From Idiomarina seosinensis (GTDB lineage Bacteria > Pseudomonadota > Gammaproteobacteria > Enterobacterales > Alteromonadaceae), in contig NZ_PIQF01000004.1 of NCBI RefSeq assembly GCF_003987275.1, positions 1 to 64,000 on the forward strand: 64,000 nucleotides of DNA. Direction: 5' to 3'. Shown piece by piece: positions 51,119 through 58,951 of the stretch. Made by a program: the position numbers and the translations under genes. The notes below the pieces were generated by a model. It had not been told where the DNA came from and did not search any database. It saw only the letters and a program-made list of their open reading frames with translations. Within the stretch, counting starts at the first letter, position 1. The number at the start of each line of letters is the position of its first letter.

Positions 51119-52890
51119 TACATAGGCCAGACTAAGACTATCATGATGGTCGCTACGACCGACGCTAATAGTGACAAGGGAAGGCCTAATTTCCAGTAGT
51201 CACTGAAGCTGTATCCGCCCGGGCCCATTACCAAAATATTGGACTGATGACCTATGGGCGTTAAAAAGGGTACTGCGGCACCGATGGCGACCGCCATTAA
51301 AAAGGGGTCCATGCTGGCGCCGAAACTACTGGCCATACTAATACCGATAGGCGCCATTAATACTGCGGCTGCCGCGTTGTTGACGATATTAGAGAGCAGC
51401 ATGGTCACCAGCAGTAATAGAGCGATAGCAACAAATTCCGGAGAGCCTTGGCTTAACGTTACGACTGCGTCGGCGATCGTGTCTGCGGCACCACTCCGCT
51501 CAAGCGCTGAGCCTAATGGAATGGTAGCTCCCAATAGCACAATAATAGGCCAATCGATGCTGTCATATAATTCGCGTAAAGGCAGGATATTGGTTAGCAC
51601 CATAAGACCAGCGGCCAGAGAAAAGGCGACTGGAACCGAAATAAGTCCAACTGCGGCAGCGGCGATTGAACTGGCGAAAATGGCGAGAGGTAGCAATAGT
51701 TTTTTGGACGACCCGATGCGCAAGCTCCGCTGAGCCAGAGGCAAGCAGCCAAATCGTTGAAAGATGTCTTCAAGCGTTTCGGCATCGCCTTGCAGCAGCA
51801 TTACATCACCGGGCTTAAAGCGGATGTTGGCTAGTGCCGTGCCCAGTTTTTGGCCTTCACGCGCAACCCCCAGAACGTTGATGCCATAACGGCTGCGTAG
51901 CTTCATGTCAGCGGCGGAGCGACCAATAAGTTTAGAATCGTGGCCAACAATCCCTTCAATAACGGTGATATCATCGGACTTCAGAAAGCGATCATCAATG
52001 TCTTCATTCGCGTTTAGTTCGAGACCGGTTCCGTCTATAACCTGCTGGATTGTTTCGGCATTCGCTTCGACAATTAACACATCGTTTGCTTCCAGTCGTT
52101 GGTAGCGAGCGGGAGCAGACCAGCGCGTGTCACCCCGTTGTAGCGCGACAATCACAAAGTCTTCTTCGCTGCGGCTTTCTAACTCATACAGGGTTTTGCC
52201 AATAAACTCTGATTGTTCAGGCACATATAATTCAGTGAGATAACTGCTGACATCGTACAATGATTCTGACTTGGTTTTTCCAGATCGGGCCGGAACTAAC
52301 CAGTGGCTGAGCAGCCACATGAAGACCAGACCCGCAACGGCAATCGCGAGCCCTACCGGAGTAAAGTCGAAGATTCCAAAAGATTCCCCGGTAGCCTCCC
52401 GGCGAATATCAGCAATGATAATATTGGGCGGTGTTCCCACCATGGTAATAGCACCACCCAGCAATGAACCAAAAGCCATCGGCATTAATAGCTTTGATGG
52501 GTTATTACCACTGCTGCGGGCCAGCTGCAATGCTACTGGAATCATAATCGCCATGGTGCCGGTATTACTAATAAATGCAGAGCACAGTGTCGTCACCGAG
52601 GTTAAAGCAATGAGCTGTAACCAGCGAGAGTCGCCAATTTTTCGCATCCCAGAGGCTAAGCTATCGACCACACCAGAGCGCCACAGTGCCTGACTGATAA
52701 TCAGAACTGCGGCAACTGTAATGACTGCTGCATTTCCAAAGCCACTAAAGACTTCTTCGGTAGGGACCAAACCTAACAGCGCTGCTGTTAAAAGCGCCAT
52801 CATTGCAACCAGATCGTAGCGCCACTTGTCGAGTACAAACAGCGCGAGCATGACAATGAGTATTCCACCGATAAGCCACTGATCCAGCAT
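51115..52890 (-). CDS. SLC13-type permease with two TrkA_C domains
   Basis: The 591-residue inner-membrane transporter is of the divalent anion/Na+ symporter (DASS/SLC13) superfamily. Membrane helices occupy both ends; FISNTGTMAIMIPVALQLA and LSNIVNNAAAAVLMAPIG are the two SNT-type substrate/sodium sites. A cytosolic middle part (~210-400) holds two RCK/TrkA_C domains (EFIGKTLYELESR, DSKLIGRSAADMKLRSRYG), which usually bind nucleotides or ions and regulate transport. The substrate could be sulfate or a dicarboxylate; it cannot be fixed here. Monocistronic. Confidence 0.92.
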   Translation of the reverse strand: MLDQWLIGGILIVMLALFVLDKWRYDLVAMMALLTAALLGLVPTEEVFSGFGNAAVITVAAVLIISQALWRSGVVDSLASGMRKIGDSRWLQLIALTSVTTLCSAFISNTGTMAIMIPVALQLARSSGNNPSKLLMPMAFGSLLGGAITMVGTPPNIIIADIRREATGESFGIFDFTPVGLAIAVAGLVFMWLLSHWLVPARSGKTKSESLYDVSSYLTELYVPEQSEFIGKTLYELESRSEEDFVIVALQRGDTRWSAPARYQRLEANDVLIVEANAETIQQVIDGTGLELNANEDIDDRFLKSDDITVIEGIVGHDSKLIGRSAADMKLRSRYGINVLGVAREGQKLGTALANIRFKPGDVMLLQGDAETLEDIFQRFGCLPLAQRSLRIGSSKKLLLPLAIFASSIAAAAVGLISVPVAFSLAAGLMVLTNILPLRELYDSIDWPIIVLLGATIPLGSALERSGAADTIADAVVTLSQGSPEFVAIALLLLVTMLLSNIVNNAAAAVLMAPIGISMASSFGASMDPFLMAVAIGAAVPFLTPIGHQSNILVMGPGGYSFSDYWKLGLPLSLLASVVATIMIVLVWPMY

Positions 52891-52946
52891 CCCAAATATT
52901 TCCGTTAAAAAAGTACTCAGTAAACATTACACAACCTGTAGCCTTT

Positions 52947-52984
52947 GTACTACCACTGAACGTTGACTATATTGACGGTAGTAC
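52947..52984. promoter_or_regulatory. Inverted repeat upstream of the mini-Vgb gene
   Basis: Eight-base arms GTACTACC (52947-52954) and GGTAGTAC (52977-52984) enclose a TTGACT (~52963) that could be a -35 box. A third copy of the right arm, within ACGGTAGTAC, recurs at 53376-53385 just past the stop of the gene. This suggests a regulatory operator, but chance recurrence is not excluded. Confidence 0.35.
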
Positions 52985-53003
52985 CAAATCAGGAGGTCAC
53001 AAT

Positions 53004-53369
53004 ATGAAGTACGCTTTATTAAGCAGTACCGCACTGTTCGCTGTGGCAAGCTTATGCAGCGCACCGGTGTTAGCAGATGATCACACTAAAGGCTTAGCAA
53101 CAGCTGAAATTCAGGAGTGGGATGTACCATGGGACGACAGCCGTCCGCGGGATCCCTGGGTGCATGAGGGGACTGTCTGGTTCGTTGAAACAGGAGTCCA
53201 GCCCAACCGGTTGGTTGGATTCGATACCGAGTCAAAAACGTTTTCTGAGCCAATGCCAATTCCAAGTGGTGGTGGCACAGTTCGCCACATGTATTATGAC
53301 GAGGCCACCGACTCGATTTGGTTCGGTACCGACGTCGATACCGTTGGCGTTGTTCGATTAACGCCTTAG
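53004..53369 (+). CDS. Miniature Vgb/streptogramin-lyase-family beta-propeller protein
   Basis: The 121-residue exported protein has a signal peptide (to VLADD, ~25). The mature part begins with IQEWDVPWDDSRPRDPWV, the family's N-terminal blade, runs into GTVWFVETGVQPNRLVGFD and ends RHMYYDEATDSIWFGTDVDTVG, the family's C-terminal blade. Full-length relatives I recall are ~300-350 residues with several blades between these parts, so this appears to be an in-frame internal deletion joining two copies of the VWFV repeat. The frame, ribosome site (AGGAGG), signal peptide and terminator are intact. A lyase activity is unlikely without the other blades. Confidence 0.78.
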   Translation: MKYALLSSTALFAVASLCSAPVLADDHTKGLATAEIQEWDVPWDDSRPRDPWVHEGTVWFVETGVQPNRLVGFDTESKTFSEPMPIPSGGGTVRHMYYDEATDSIWFGTDVDTVGVVRLTP

Positions 53370-53405
53370 TTTATAACGGTAGTACTTTAAACACTCCAAC
53401 ATAAG

Positions 53406-53434
53406 AGCCCTGGTGTTTAGTCGCCGGGGCTTTT
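53406..53434 (+). terminator. Terminator after the mini-Vgb gene
   Basis: A ten-base stem AGCCCTGGTG (53406-53415) / CGCCGGGGCT (53422-53431), with two G-T pairs and a 6-base loop, ends in four T residues. The position, about 37 bases after the stop, suits an intrinsic terminator. Confidence 0.8.
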
Positions 53435-53579
53435 CCGTTGCCACTCTTTTATTAATCGATTTTGCATTTATCTATTTGGGAACGAATTAACTTGGTGTTA
53501 CTCTATATGAAAACAATTCGCATTTGCAATTTAGATAAAATTAAGGCTTATTTCAGTTTCTATTAACAGAGAAAGGTTT

Positions 53580-54362
53580 ATGAGAAGTATTGTCGCAGAG
53601 ACGGTGACAGCGGTTCACCATTGGAATGACACGTTATTTAGTTTTAAAACGACGAGAAAACCCACCTTCACTTTTGAAAACGGTCAATTCGTGATGATGG
53701 GGTTACAGTTAGAAGATAAACCATTACTTCGCGCTTATAGTATCGCCAGCGCGAATTATGAGGAAGAGCTTGAATTCTTCAGCATTAAAGTACCAGATGG
53801 TGCTTTAACGTCGCGCTTGCAGCATCTGCAAGTGGGTGACGAAATTGTGCTATCCACCCGGCCCACAGGAACACTGGTTCCGGGTCATTTACTGCCGGGT
53901 AAAAACCTGTATCTGCTGAGTACCGGCACCGGCTTAGCACCTTTTATGAGTGTCATCAAAGATCCAGATATGTACGAGCGCTTTGATAAAATTATATTGG
54001 TGCACGGTGTTCGTTACGTTTCGGAGTTAGCTTATCAGCAGGAGATATGCGACCAACTGCCGAATAATGAATACTTTGGTGACTGGGTCAGCGAGAAGCT
54101 TATCTACTATCCAACGGTGACCCGAGAGGCTTTTAAAACAGAACCCCATCAAAAACGTATTACGGAACTGTTGGAAACGGATCTGCTGACTCAGCAAATT
54201 GGCTTGCCAGCCATCAACCCGGAGCACGATCGCTTTATGCTTTGCGGAAATAACGCTATGCTTGAAGACATCATGGCGATTTTGAATGCTCGCGGGTTTA
54301 CTAAGGCGACCTCACGCAGGCAAGGGGACTATGTAATCGAGCAGGCCTTTATCGAAAAATAG
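53580..54362 (+). CDS. fpr: Ferredoxin--NADP(+) reductase
   Basis: Fpr is a 260-residue FAD enzyme exchanging electrons between NADPH and ferredoxin/flavodoxin in the cytosol. FAD-binding motif LRAYSIASANYEEELEFF (RxYSxxS, ~50), the VPDGALTSRLQHL pyrophosphate block, the NADP site LLSTGTGLAPFMSVI (~120) and a C-terminal CGNNAMLEDIMAILNARGF are all present. The upstream 53435-53579 is AT-rich with no clear operator. The UDG-family gene follows closely and its frame begins at the fpr stop codon. Confidence 0.94.
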   Translation: MRSIVAETVTAVHHWNDTLFSFKTTRKPTFTFENGQFVMMGLQLEDKPLLRAYSIASANYEEELEFFSIKVPDGALTSRLQHLQVGDEIVLSTRPTGTLVPGHLLPGKNLYLLSTGTGLAPFMSVIKDPDMYERFDKIILVHGVRYVSELAYQQEICDQLPNNEYFGDWVSEKLIYYPTVTREAFKTEPHQKRITELLETDLLTQQIGLPAINPEHDRFMLCGNNAMLEDIMAILNARGFTKATSRRQGDYVIEQAFIEK

Positions 54363-54374
54363 AGGAGCAAAGCG

Positions 54375-54962
54375 ATCAGTTGGCATCAATTATTAACCGA
54401 CATTAGAGCTTGTCAGCTGTGTGAAAAGCATTTGCCATTGGGTGCAAGACCGGTAGTACAGCTGCACCCGGACGCGCGTATTCTTGTTGCTGGCCAGGCG
54501 CCGGGCAAAAAAGTACATCGTTCGGGTAAGCCATTTGATGATGCCAGTGGTGATCGGCTTAGGAGCTGGCTTGGGGTTGATACGAACACCTTTTATGATG
54601 CTCAGAAACTTGCGATTGTTCCGATGGGGTTTTGCTACCCGGGTACGGGCAAATCTGGTGATATGCCGCCTCGTCCAGAGTGTGCCGCTACCTGGCGCGC
54701 TAGTATTATGCAACAATTACCGAATATCGAGTTAGTATTGGCGATTGGCCAGTACGCACAACAATGGCATATAACTCGACACTTTAACGAACCTAGGCAG
54801 ACCCTTACTGCGCGAGTACAGAACTGGCAAACCTATTTATCGGTAGGGGTTTTACCATTGCCTCATCCTAGCCCCCGTAATAACCTCTGGCTAAGACGCA
54901 ACCCGTGGTTCGAAACTAATGTATTGCCGGAATTAAAACGCCGGGTTGCTAAATTACTGTGA
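54375..54962 (+). CDS. Uracil-DNA glycosylase family protein with a non-canonical start
   Basis: A ~195-residue member of the uracil-DNA glycosylase superfamily. The body has ILVAGQAPGKKVHRSGKPFDDASGD-type sequence (GQAPG active-site loop), VPMGFCYPGTGKSGDMPPRPEC, and a C-terminal LPLPHPSPRNNLWLRRNPWF (HPSPRN). In-frame codons upstream of the first possible TTG (54432) encode SWHQLLTDIRACQLCEKH, with a CxxC like that of iron-sulfur UDGs and matching family N-termini. The only start-like codon before it is ATC at 54375, seven bases after AGGAG; there is no ATG, GTG or TTG. Either an AUC start, a sequence error or a mutated start explains this. Overlaps the next frame at its stop. Confidence 0.8.
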   Translation: MSWHQLLTDIRACQLCEKHLPLGARPVVQLHPDARILVAGQAPGKKVHRSGKPFDDASGDRLRSWLGVDTNTFYDAQKLAIVPMGFCYPGTGKSGDMPPRPECAATWRASIMQQLPNIELVLAIGQYAQQWHITRHFNEPRQTLTARVQNWQTYLSVGVLPLPHPSPRNNLWLRRNPWFETNVLPELKRRVAKLL

Positions 54963-54970
54963 GGTCGCTA

Positions 54971-55495
54971 ATGCGTGCTATCGTTTCTTATTGTCGCTTA
55001 ATACTGTTTGTTTTAGGTGTTCTGGCCGGTGTGCAGGTGCCTCACTTTGTTGATCAATACGGCAAAGCGTTACAATCCCATTACCTTGAGTCCGAGAAGA
55101 GTATTAGCGAATTCCGACAGGAAGCCGAAAAATATTTTGATGGTGATTTGGAGCAACTGATCGCCTACTACCAGCAATCTGATGACCGCGTATTTGCTGA
55201 GGGTGGCGACAGCATTGACGCAATTTACCAGCGTTATTTGCTGTTACAAACAACCTTAACTGAATTCGGCTCGAGCCCGTTTAATGCCTATCAACAAACT
55301 TTTCTGACGCCGGTTAGCGATATAAGGCACGAAGTTAGTAACAACTTTTCGTATGCGATACAACTGACACCGGCCGCCATTGGGATGGGGTTGGTCATTG
55401 GGTTTATTTTAGCGGTGATTGGTGAGATAGTAGTCCGCTTAATTCTTTGGCCACTAAAACGAAACAATCGTGCTAAGCGCTATAAGCCCCAATAA
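54971..55495 (+). CDS. DUF2937 family membrane protein
   Basis: The ~174-residue protein has an N-terminal helix (LILFVLGVLAGVQVPHFVDQY), a ~100-residue exposed helical domain, and a C-terminal helix (IGMGLVIGFILAVIGEIVVRLIL). This matches the DUF2937 pattern; function unknown. A GTG at 54959 is in frame, but ATG 54971 has GAGGT at good spacing. It is followed with overlap by two PepSY genes, forming a membrane redox-type operon. Confidence 0.85.
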   Translation: MRAIVSYCRLILFVLGVLAGVQVPHFVDQYGKALQSHYLESEKSISEFRQEAEKYFDGDLEQLIAYYQQSDDRVFAEGGDSIDAIYQRYLLLQTTLTEFGSSPFNAYQQTFLTPVSDIRHEVSNNFSYAIQLTPAAIGMGLVIGFILAVIGEIVVRLILWPLKRNNRAKRYKPQ

Positions 55496-56204
55496 ACTAT
55501 CACCAACACGCTGGCGTCATTGGCACCGGTGGCTTTCCTTACTTTTTGGCATACAACTGGTTATCTGGAGCATTTCAGGTAGCTACATGGTGCTGGTCGA
55601 GCTTGGCTTTATCCACGGTGATCATTTAGTCAGTAAGCCTAAAACGACTTTAGTAACTACTGGTGTCAGGCCTGTGTCGGATGTGCTAAAGCAGCACCCA
55701 GCGGCAACCAAAGTAAGTTTACAAAATCAGTTTATTAATGGGCGCTGGCAGCCGGTTTATCATTTAACGGCCAACGAATTAACGTTGCTTAATGCCAATA
55801 CGTTAAAGCCGATTAACCTATCTGAATCCGATATTGCCAGAATTGCGGCGCAGCGTTTTTCTGGCGCGGCAAGTATAACCTCGGTAACTCTCTTGCAAGA
55901 CAAAGCGCCCAGCGAAATTCCGTCCTCGATATTACCGGTCTGGCAGGTCAATTTTGCCGGGATTAGCGCACCCACCCTTTACCTGCATCCTGCTACCGGC
56001 GATGTGGTGACCAAACGGCACAACTACTGGCGGCTATTCGACTTCTTTTGGATGTTGCACATCATGGATTATGAGCACCGCGCTGATATCACTAACGGCT
56101 GGATTCAATTCTTTATAGCCGGCAACATTGCATTATTCATTACCGGTGTCGCTTTATTGATATTTACCTTACGCAAGCCAGAATCTTTGGGGGGTCGCCA
56201 ATGA
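55470..56204 (+). CDS. PepSY-TM family membrane protein
   Basis: The 244-residue protein belongs to the PepSY-associated TM (iron-reductase-like) family. RHWHRWLSLLFGIQLVIWSISGSYMVLVEL is the first, histidine-bearing helix. A PepSY domain follows (VTLLQDKAPSEIP to THKRHNYWR-like KRHNYWRLFDFFWMLHIMDYEH), then a second helix. The His residues in WHRW and MLHIMDYEHR may bind heme. GTG start at 55470 lies inside the DUF2937 gene (26-base overlap). Its stop overlaps the next start by 4 bases, so the two proteins probably work together as a membrane reductase. Confidence 0.83.
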   Translation: MLSAISPNKLSPTRWRHWHRWLSLLFGIQLVIWSISGSYMVLVELGFIHGDHLVSKPKTTLVTTGVRPVSDVLKQHPAATKVSLQNQFINGRWQPVYHLTANELTLLNANTLKPINLSESDIARIAAQRFSGAASITSVTLLQDKAPSEIPSSILPVWQVNFAGISAPTLYLHPATGDVVTKRHNYWRLFDFFWMLHIMDYEHRADITNGWIQFFIAGNIALFITGVALLIFTLRKPESLGGRQ

Positions 56205-57802
56205 CCCGTTGGTTGCAATGGTTTCACCGTTGGCTTGGGCTGATTCTTGGTCTGCAGGTTCTAATTTGGTTAATCACCGGGCTGTACTTTAGTGTCATGG
56301 GTAATCAGGCGATGTCCGGACATACCCATTTTGAGCCATTGCCCAATGAATCGCTTGCTGGTCTGGAGTGGAGCTCTAATATCGGTGATTTAAGCCGACG
56401 GTTTGATGATATTCAGCAAGTTGAATGGCAGCAGGTTCTGCAAATACCACAGCTGAAGGTCGTTACGGCGGACAACACTTACTATCTTGATGGGCGCAGC
56501 GGTAAACCGTGGCAAACAGATAGGGCGTTAGCGACTGACATTGCAAAGGCCAGCTATAGCGGTGCGGGCACCATTGATGAAGTTGTTGAGGTTGATGCCC
56601 GTTTCCAAGTGTTGTTTGATGATCCGGTTTCCACAGAAGTGCTTATCGGCAAAGCTGACGGCGCAGTGCAAGGACACCGCAATTGGAATTGGTATATAGC
56701 GGACTGGATGTTCCGGTTGCATTTTATGGACTATAGTGGCGGTCGCGATTTCAACAACTTGTTGATACGGGCAAGCGGGCTAGTCACTCTGTGGTTTGCG
56801 ATTGCAGGACTTATTTTGCTGCTGCGCAATGTCAAACGAGGAGACTTATGGCGGCCGCAAACGTTATTACATCAGTTACAACATAAGCAGCATCCTGTCG
56901 CATCAGGCTGTGGGGGCGGCGGTACCTGTGGACTTTGTAAAGTTAAGTACACTGCAGATATTCCTGCGGTAAGCTCAGCAGATAACCAGCTATTAAGCCC
57001 TGATGAAATTGCTGACGGCATCAGGCTATCGTGCCAACAGCGCAAATTACCCGATAGCGGGCTTCGCGACATTGAGTTACTGGATGTTAATGCTAGAGCA
57101 TGGCAGCTCGAAATAGAGTCCGAGCAACAAATTACACCGACATTAAAACACATCGTATTTCTACGGCCGCCCAACTTTACGTTTAATCCCGGTCAGTTTT
57201 TGCAATTTCAGATTGCCACTCGAGCGGGCGCTGTTCTCCGCAACTATTCTTTAGCCAATCGCTCAGATGACAATCAGTTAAGTGTGCTGGTACGGCGGAT
57301 CGAAAATGGTATCGGCTCTGAGTTTATGCACAGCTTGCGAGCAGGCGACCGAGTTGATGTGATAGGGCCGCTTGGAGACTTTCAGTTGCGCAGCGAAAAC
57401 CAGCGCAATGGCTATTCGGTTTTTATTGGAGGTGGCGCTGGAATTGCGCCTATTCGTTCACAGGTACTCAGTCTGTTATCTTCTCAAGACCCTGCGCAGG
57501 TCGTTCTTTTTTATGGGGCAAGATGCGAGCAAGAACTCGCCTTTCAAGCTGAATTTGAACGGCTAGCAAAAGACCACCGCCTGCGGTATATCCCAGTTTT
57601 GTCCGAGTCGTTAAGTGCTAGCGGTGACTTTTTAACGGGCTGGGTTCACTCAGAAGCTTTAAAATATATCGAGAACGTTGGTGTGGACAAAGTGGATGTT
57701 TATCTTTGTGGCCCACCGGCTATGCTTAACCAAACGTTGAATGGGCTGCGTGAACTTGGAGTGCCCGCTGAGCGGGTTCGTTACGACGACTTTGGTATTT
57801 AA
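56201..57802 (+). CDS. PepSY-TM / 2Fe-2S ferredoxin / FAD-NAD(P)H reductase fusion
   Basis: The 533-residue protein has three parts. Residues 1-215 are a PepSY-TM unit with histidine-bearing helices (WFHRWLGLILGLQVLIW, FRLHFMDYSGGRDFNN). Residues ~220-290 are a [2Fe-2S] ferredoxin with cysteines in SGCGGGGTCGLCKVK (C-x5-C-x2-C, ~237-246) and RLSCQQRKL (~277). Residues ~300-533 are a ferredoxin-reductase domain: LRNYSLANRSDD (FAD), FIGGGAGIAPIRSQVLSL (NAD(P)H) and VYLCGPPAMLNQTL. The last two parts resemble NqrF. The protein could pass electrons from NAD(P)H through flavin and iron-sulfur to heme in the membrane, for ferric or other reduction; the acceptor is inferred. Confidence 0.88.
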   Translation: MTRWLQWFHRWLGLILGLQVLIWLITGLYFSVMGNQAMSGHTHFEPLPNESLAGLEWSSNIGDLSRRFDDIQQVEWQQVLQIPQLKVVTADNTYYLDGRSGKPWQTDRALATDIAKASYSGAGTIDEVVEVDARFQVLFDDPVSTEVLIGKADGAVQGHRNWNWYIADWMFRLHFMDYSGGRDFNNLLIRASGLVTLWFAIAGLILLLRNVKRGDLWRPQTLLHQLQHKQHPVASGCGGGGTCGLCKVKYTADIPAVSSADNQLLSPDEIADGIRLSCQQRKLPDSGLRDIELLDVNARAWQLEIESEQQITPTLKHIVFLRPPNFTFNPGQFLQFQIATRAGAVLRNYSLANRSDDNQLSVLVRRIENGIGSEFMHSLRAGDRVDVIGPLGDFQLRSENQRNGYSVFIGGGAGIAPIRSQVLSLLSSQDPAQVVLFYGARCEQELAFQAEFERLAKDHRLRYIPVLSESLSASGDFLTGWVHSEALKYIENVGVDKVDVYLCGPPAMLNQTLNGLRELGVPAERVRYDDFGI

Positions 57803-57815
57803 TGAGGAATTATTT

Positions 57816-58256
57816 ATGGATAAGTTTATGGAAGCCGCATTAGCTGAAGCCAAGCGGAGTATGGAAACTGGCGGCATCCCGATTGGCTCAGTGATAGTGC
57901 ATGACGAAAAAATAATTGGCCGGGGTCATAACCAGCGGGTACAAAAAGGAAGTTCGGTACTTCACGGCGAAATGGATGCATTAGAGAATGCGGGTCGGCA
58001 ACCGGCTTCGGTCTATAAAAATAGTGTGCTATATACCACACTGTCGCCCTGCCCTATGTGTACTGGTGCGATTCTACTTTACGGGATTCCGGAAGTGGTT
58101 ATCGGCGAGAATCAAACCTTTATGGGCGAGGAGGAACTGTTAAAATCGCGTGGAGTAAAGGTGACGGTTTTGCAGGCGGAACCATGTACCGCTTTAATGA
58201 AACGCTTTATTGAGCAGTCGCCGCAGCTGTGGAATGAAGATATTGGTTGTGAATAG
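57816..58256 (+). CDS. Cytosine deaminase of the yeast Fcy1 type
   Basis: The 146-residue zinc deaminase has the zinc/catalytic HGEMDALENAGRQ (~52), YTTLSPCPMCTGAILLYGIPEVVIGEN (Cys ~82 and 85) and a C-terminal FIEQSPQLWNEDIG. These blocks are very close to Saccharomyces Fcy1 (HGEISTLEN, TTLSPCDMCTGAI, GENVNF, WFEDIGE), so the substrate is most likely cytosine, converted to uracil. It is unlike the bacterial CodA amidohydrolase. The frame opens earlier, but ATG 57816 behind GAGGA is correct. It is followed by yjjG at a 12-base gap, forming a salvage pair. Confidence 0.9.
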   Translation: MDKFMEAALAEAKRSMETGGIPIGSVIVHDEKIIGRGHNQRVQKGSSVLHGEMDALENAGRQPASVYKNSVLYTTLSPCPMCTGAILLYGIPEVVIGENQTFMGEEELLKSRGVKVTVLQAEPCTALMKRFIEQSPQLWNEDIGCE

Positions 58257-58268
58257 ATTACGGGAGTT

Positions 58269-58949
58269 ATGATGTCGTACGATTGGGTGGTGTTTGATGC
58301 CGATGAGACTTTATTTACGTTTGATGCAAGAAGAGGTTTGAGCACTCTATTCGGTCGTTACGGTATGGATTTTGATGATCAGGTTTTTCACCAGTTTAAA
58401 TCCGTTAACCAGCCACTCTGGAAAGGCTTTCAAGATGGAGAGCTGACCGCTAAGGATATTAAACAACGCCGTTTTGTTCCGTGGGAGCGAGAGTTTGGTA
58501 AGTCATCGGAAGCTATTAATACCGAGTTTATGAGTTGTATGGCGGGTATCACTGAAACTATTGAGGGAACGGAGCAGTTGCTGGATAGCCTGCATGGTAA
58601 GGCTAAAATGGGCATTATTACCAACGGCTTTGTGGAGTTACAGCAGGAGCGACTGGAAAAAACCAGTACCCATCATTACTTTGACTTTTTAGTGGTTTCC
58701 GAAGCAATTGGTATCGCCAAGCCAGATCCTGAGATCTTTCATCATGTTCATAAACACTATATGCAGGAGCAACCTGCGCCAGAGCGTATTTTGATGGTGG
58801 GGGACAACGCGCATTCAGACATTCTCGGCGGATTAAATGCCGGCTGGCATACCTGCTGGTTTAACCGGGACGGTAGTGACAAACCCGAAGACATAAACCC
58901 ACACCACACCATCACCCATCTCGATCAGCTGACTCGTTTACTGAGTTAG
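58269..58949 (+). CDS. yjjG: Pyrimidine 5'-nucleotidase YjjG (HAD family)
   Basis: The 226-residue HAD hydrolase has motif I VVFDADETLFTFDA (nucleophile Asp ~9), ITNGFVELQQERLE (motif II), IAKPDPEIFHHV (motif III Lys) and MVGDNAHSDILGGLNAGW (motif IV). YjjG dephosphorylates dUMP, UMP and non-canonical pyrimidine nucleotides (house-cleaning). It has a GGGAG site and two consecutive ATGs (58269 and 58272). Adjacent to cytosine deaminase, it fits pyrimidine salvage or detoxification. The opposite-strand methyltransferase gene ends 3 bases away. Confidence 0.9.
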   Translation: MMSYDWVVFDADETLFTFDARRGLSTLFGRYGMDFDDQVFHQFKSVNQPLWKGFQDGELTAKDIKQRRFVPWEREFGKSSEAINTEFMSCMAGITETIEGTEQLLDSLHGKAKMGIITNGFVELQQERLEKTSTHHYFDFLVVSEAIGIAKPDPEIFHHVHKHYMQEQPAPERILMVGDNAHSDILGGLNAGWHTCWFNRDGSDKPEDINPHHTITHLDQLTRLLS

Positions 58950-58951
58950 CG

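Noticed and set aside
53507-53566. A 19-codon open frame (ATG to TAA) in the leader of fpr, a possible leader peptide
   Set aside because: It has no convincing ribosome-binding site and no run of regulatory codons or attenuator hairpin. A frame of this size is expected by chance in AT-rich sequence.
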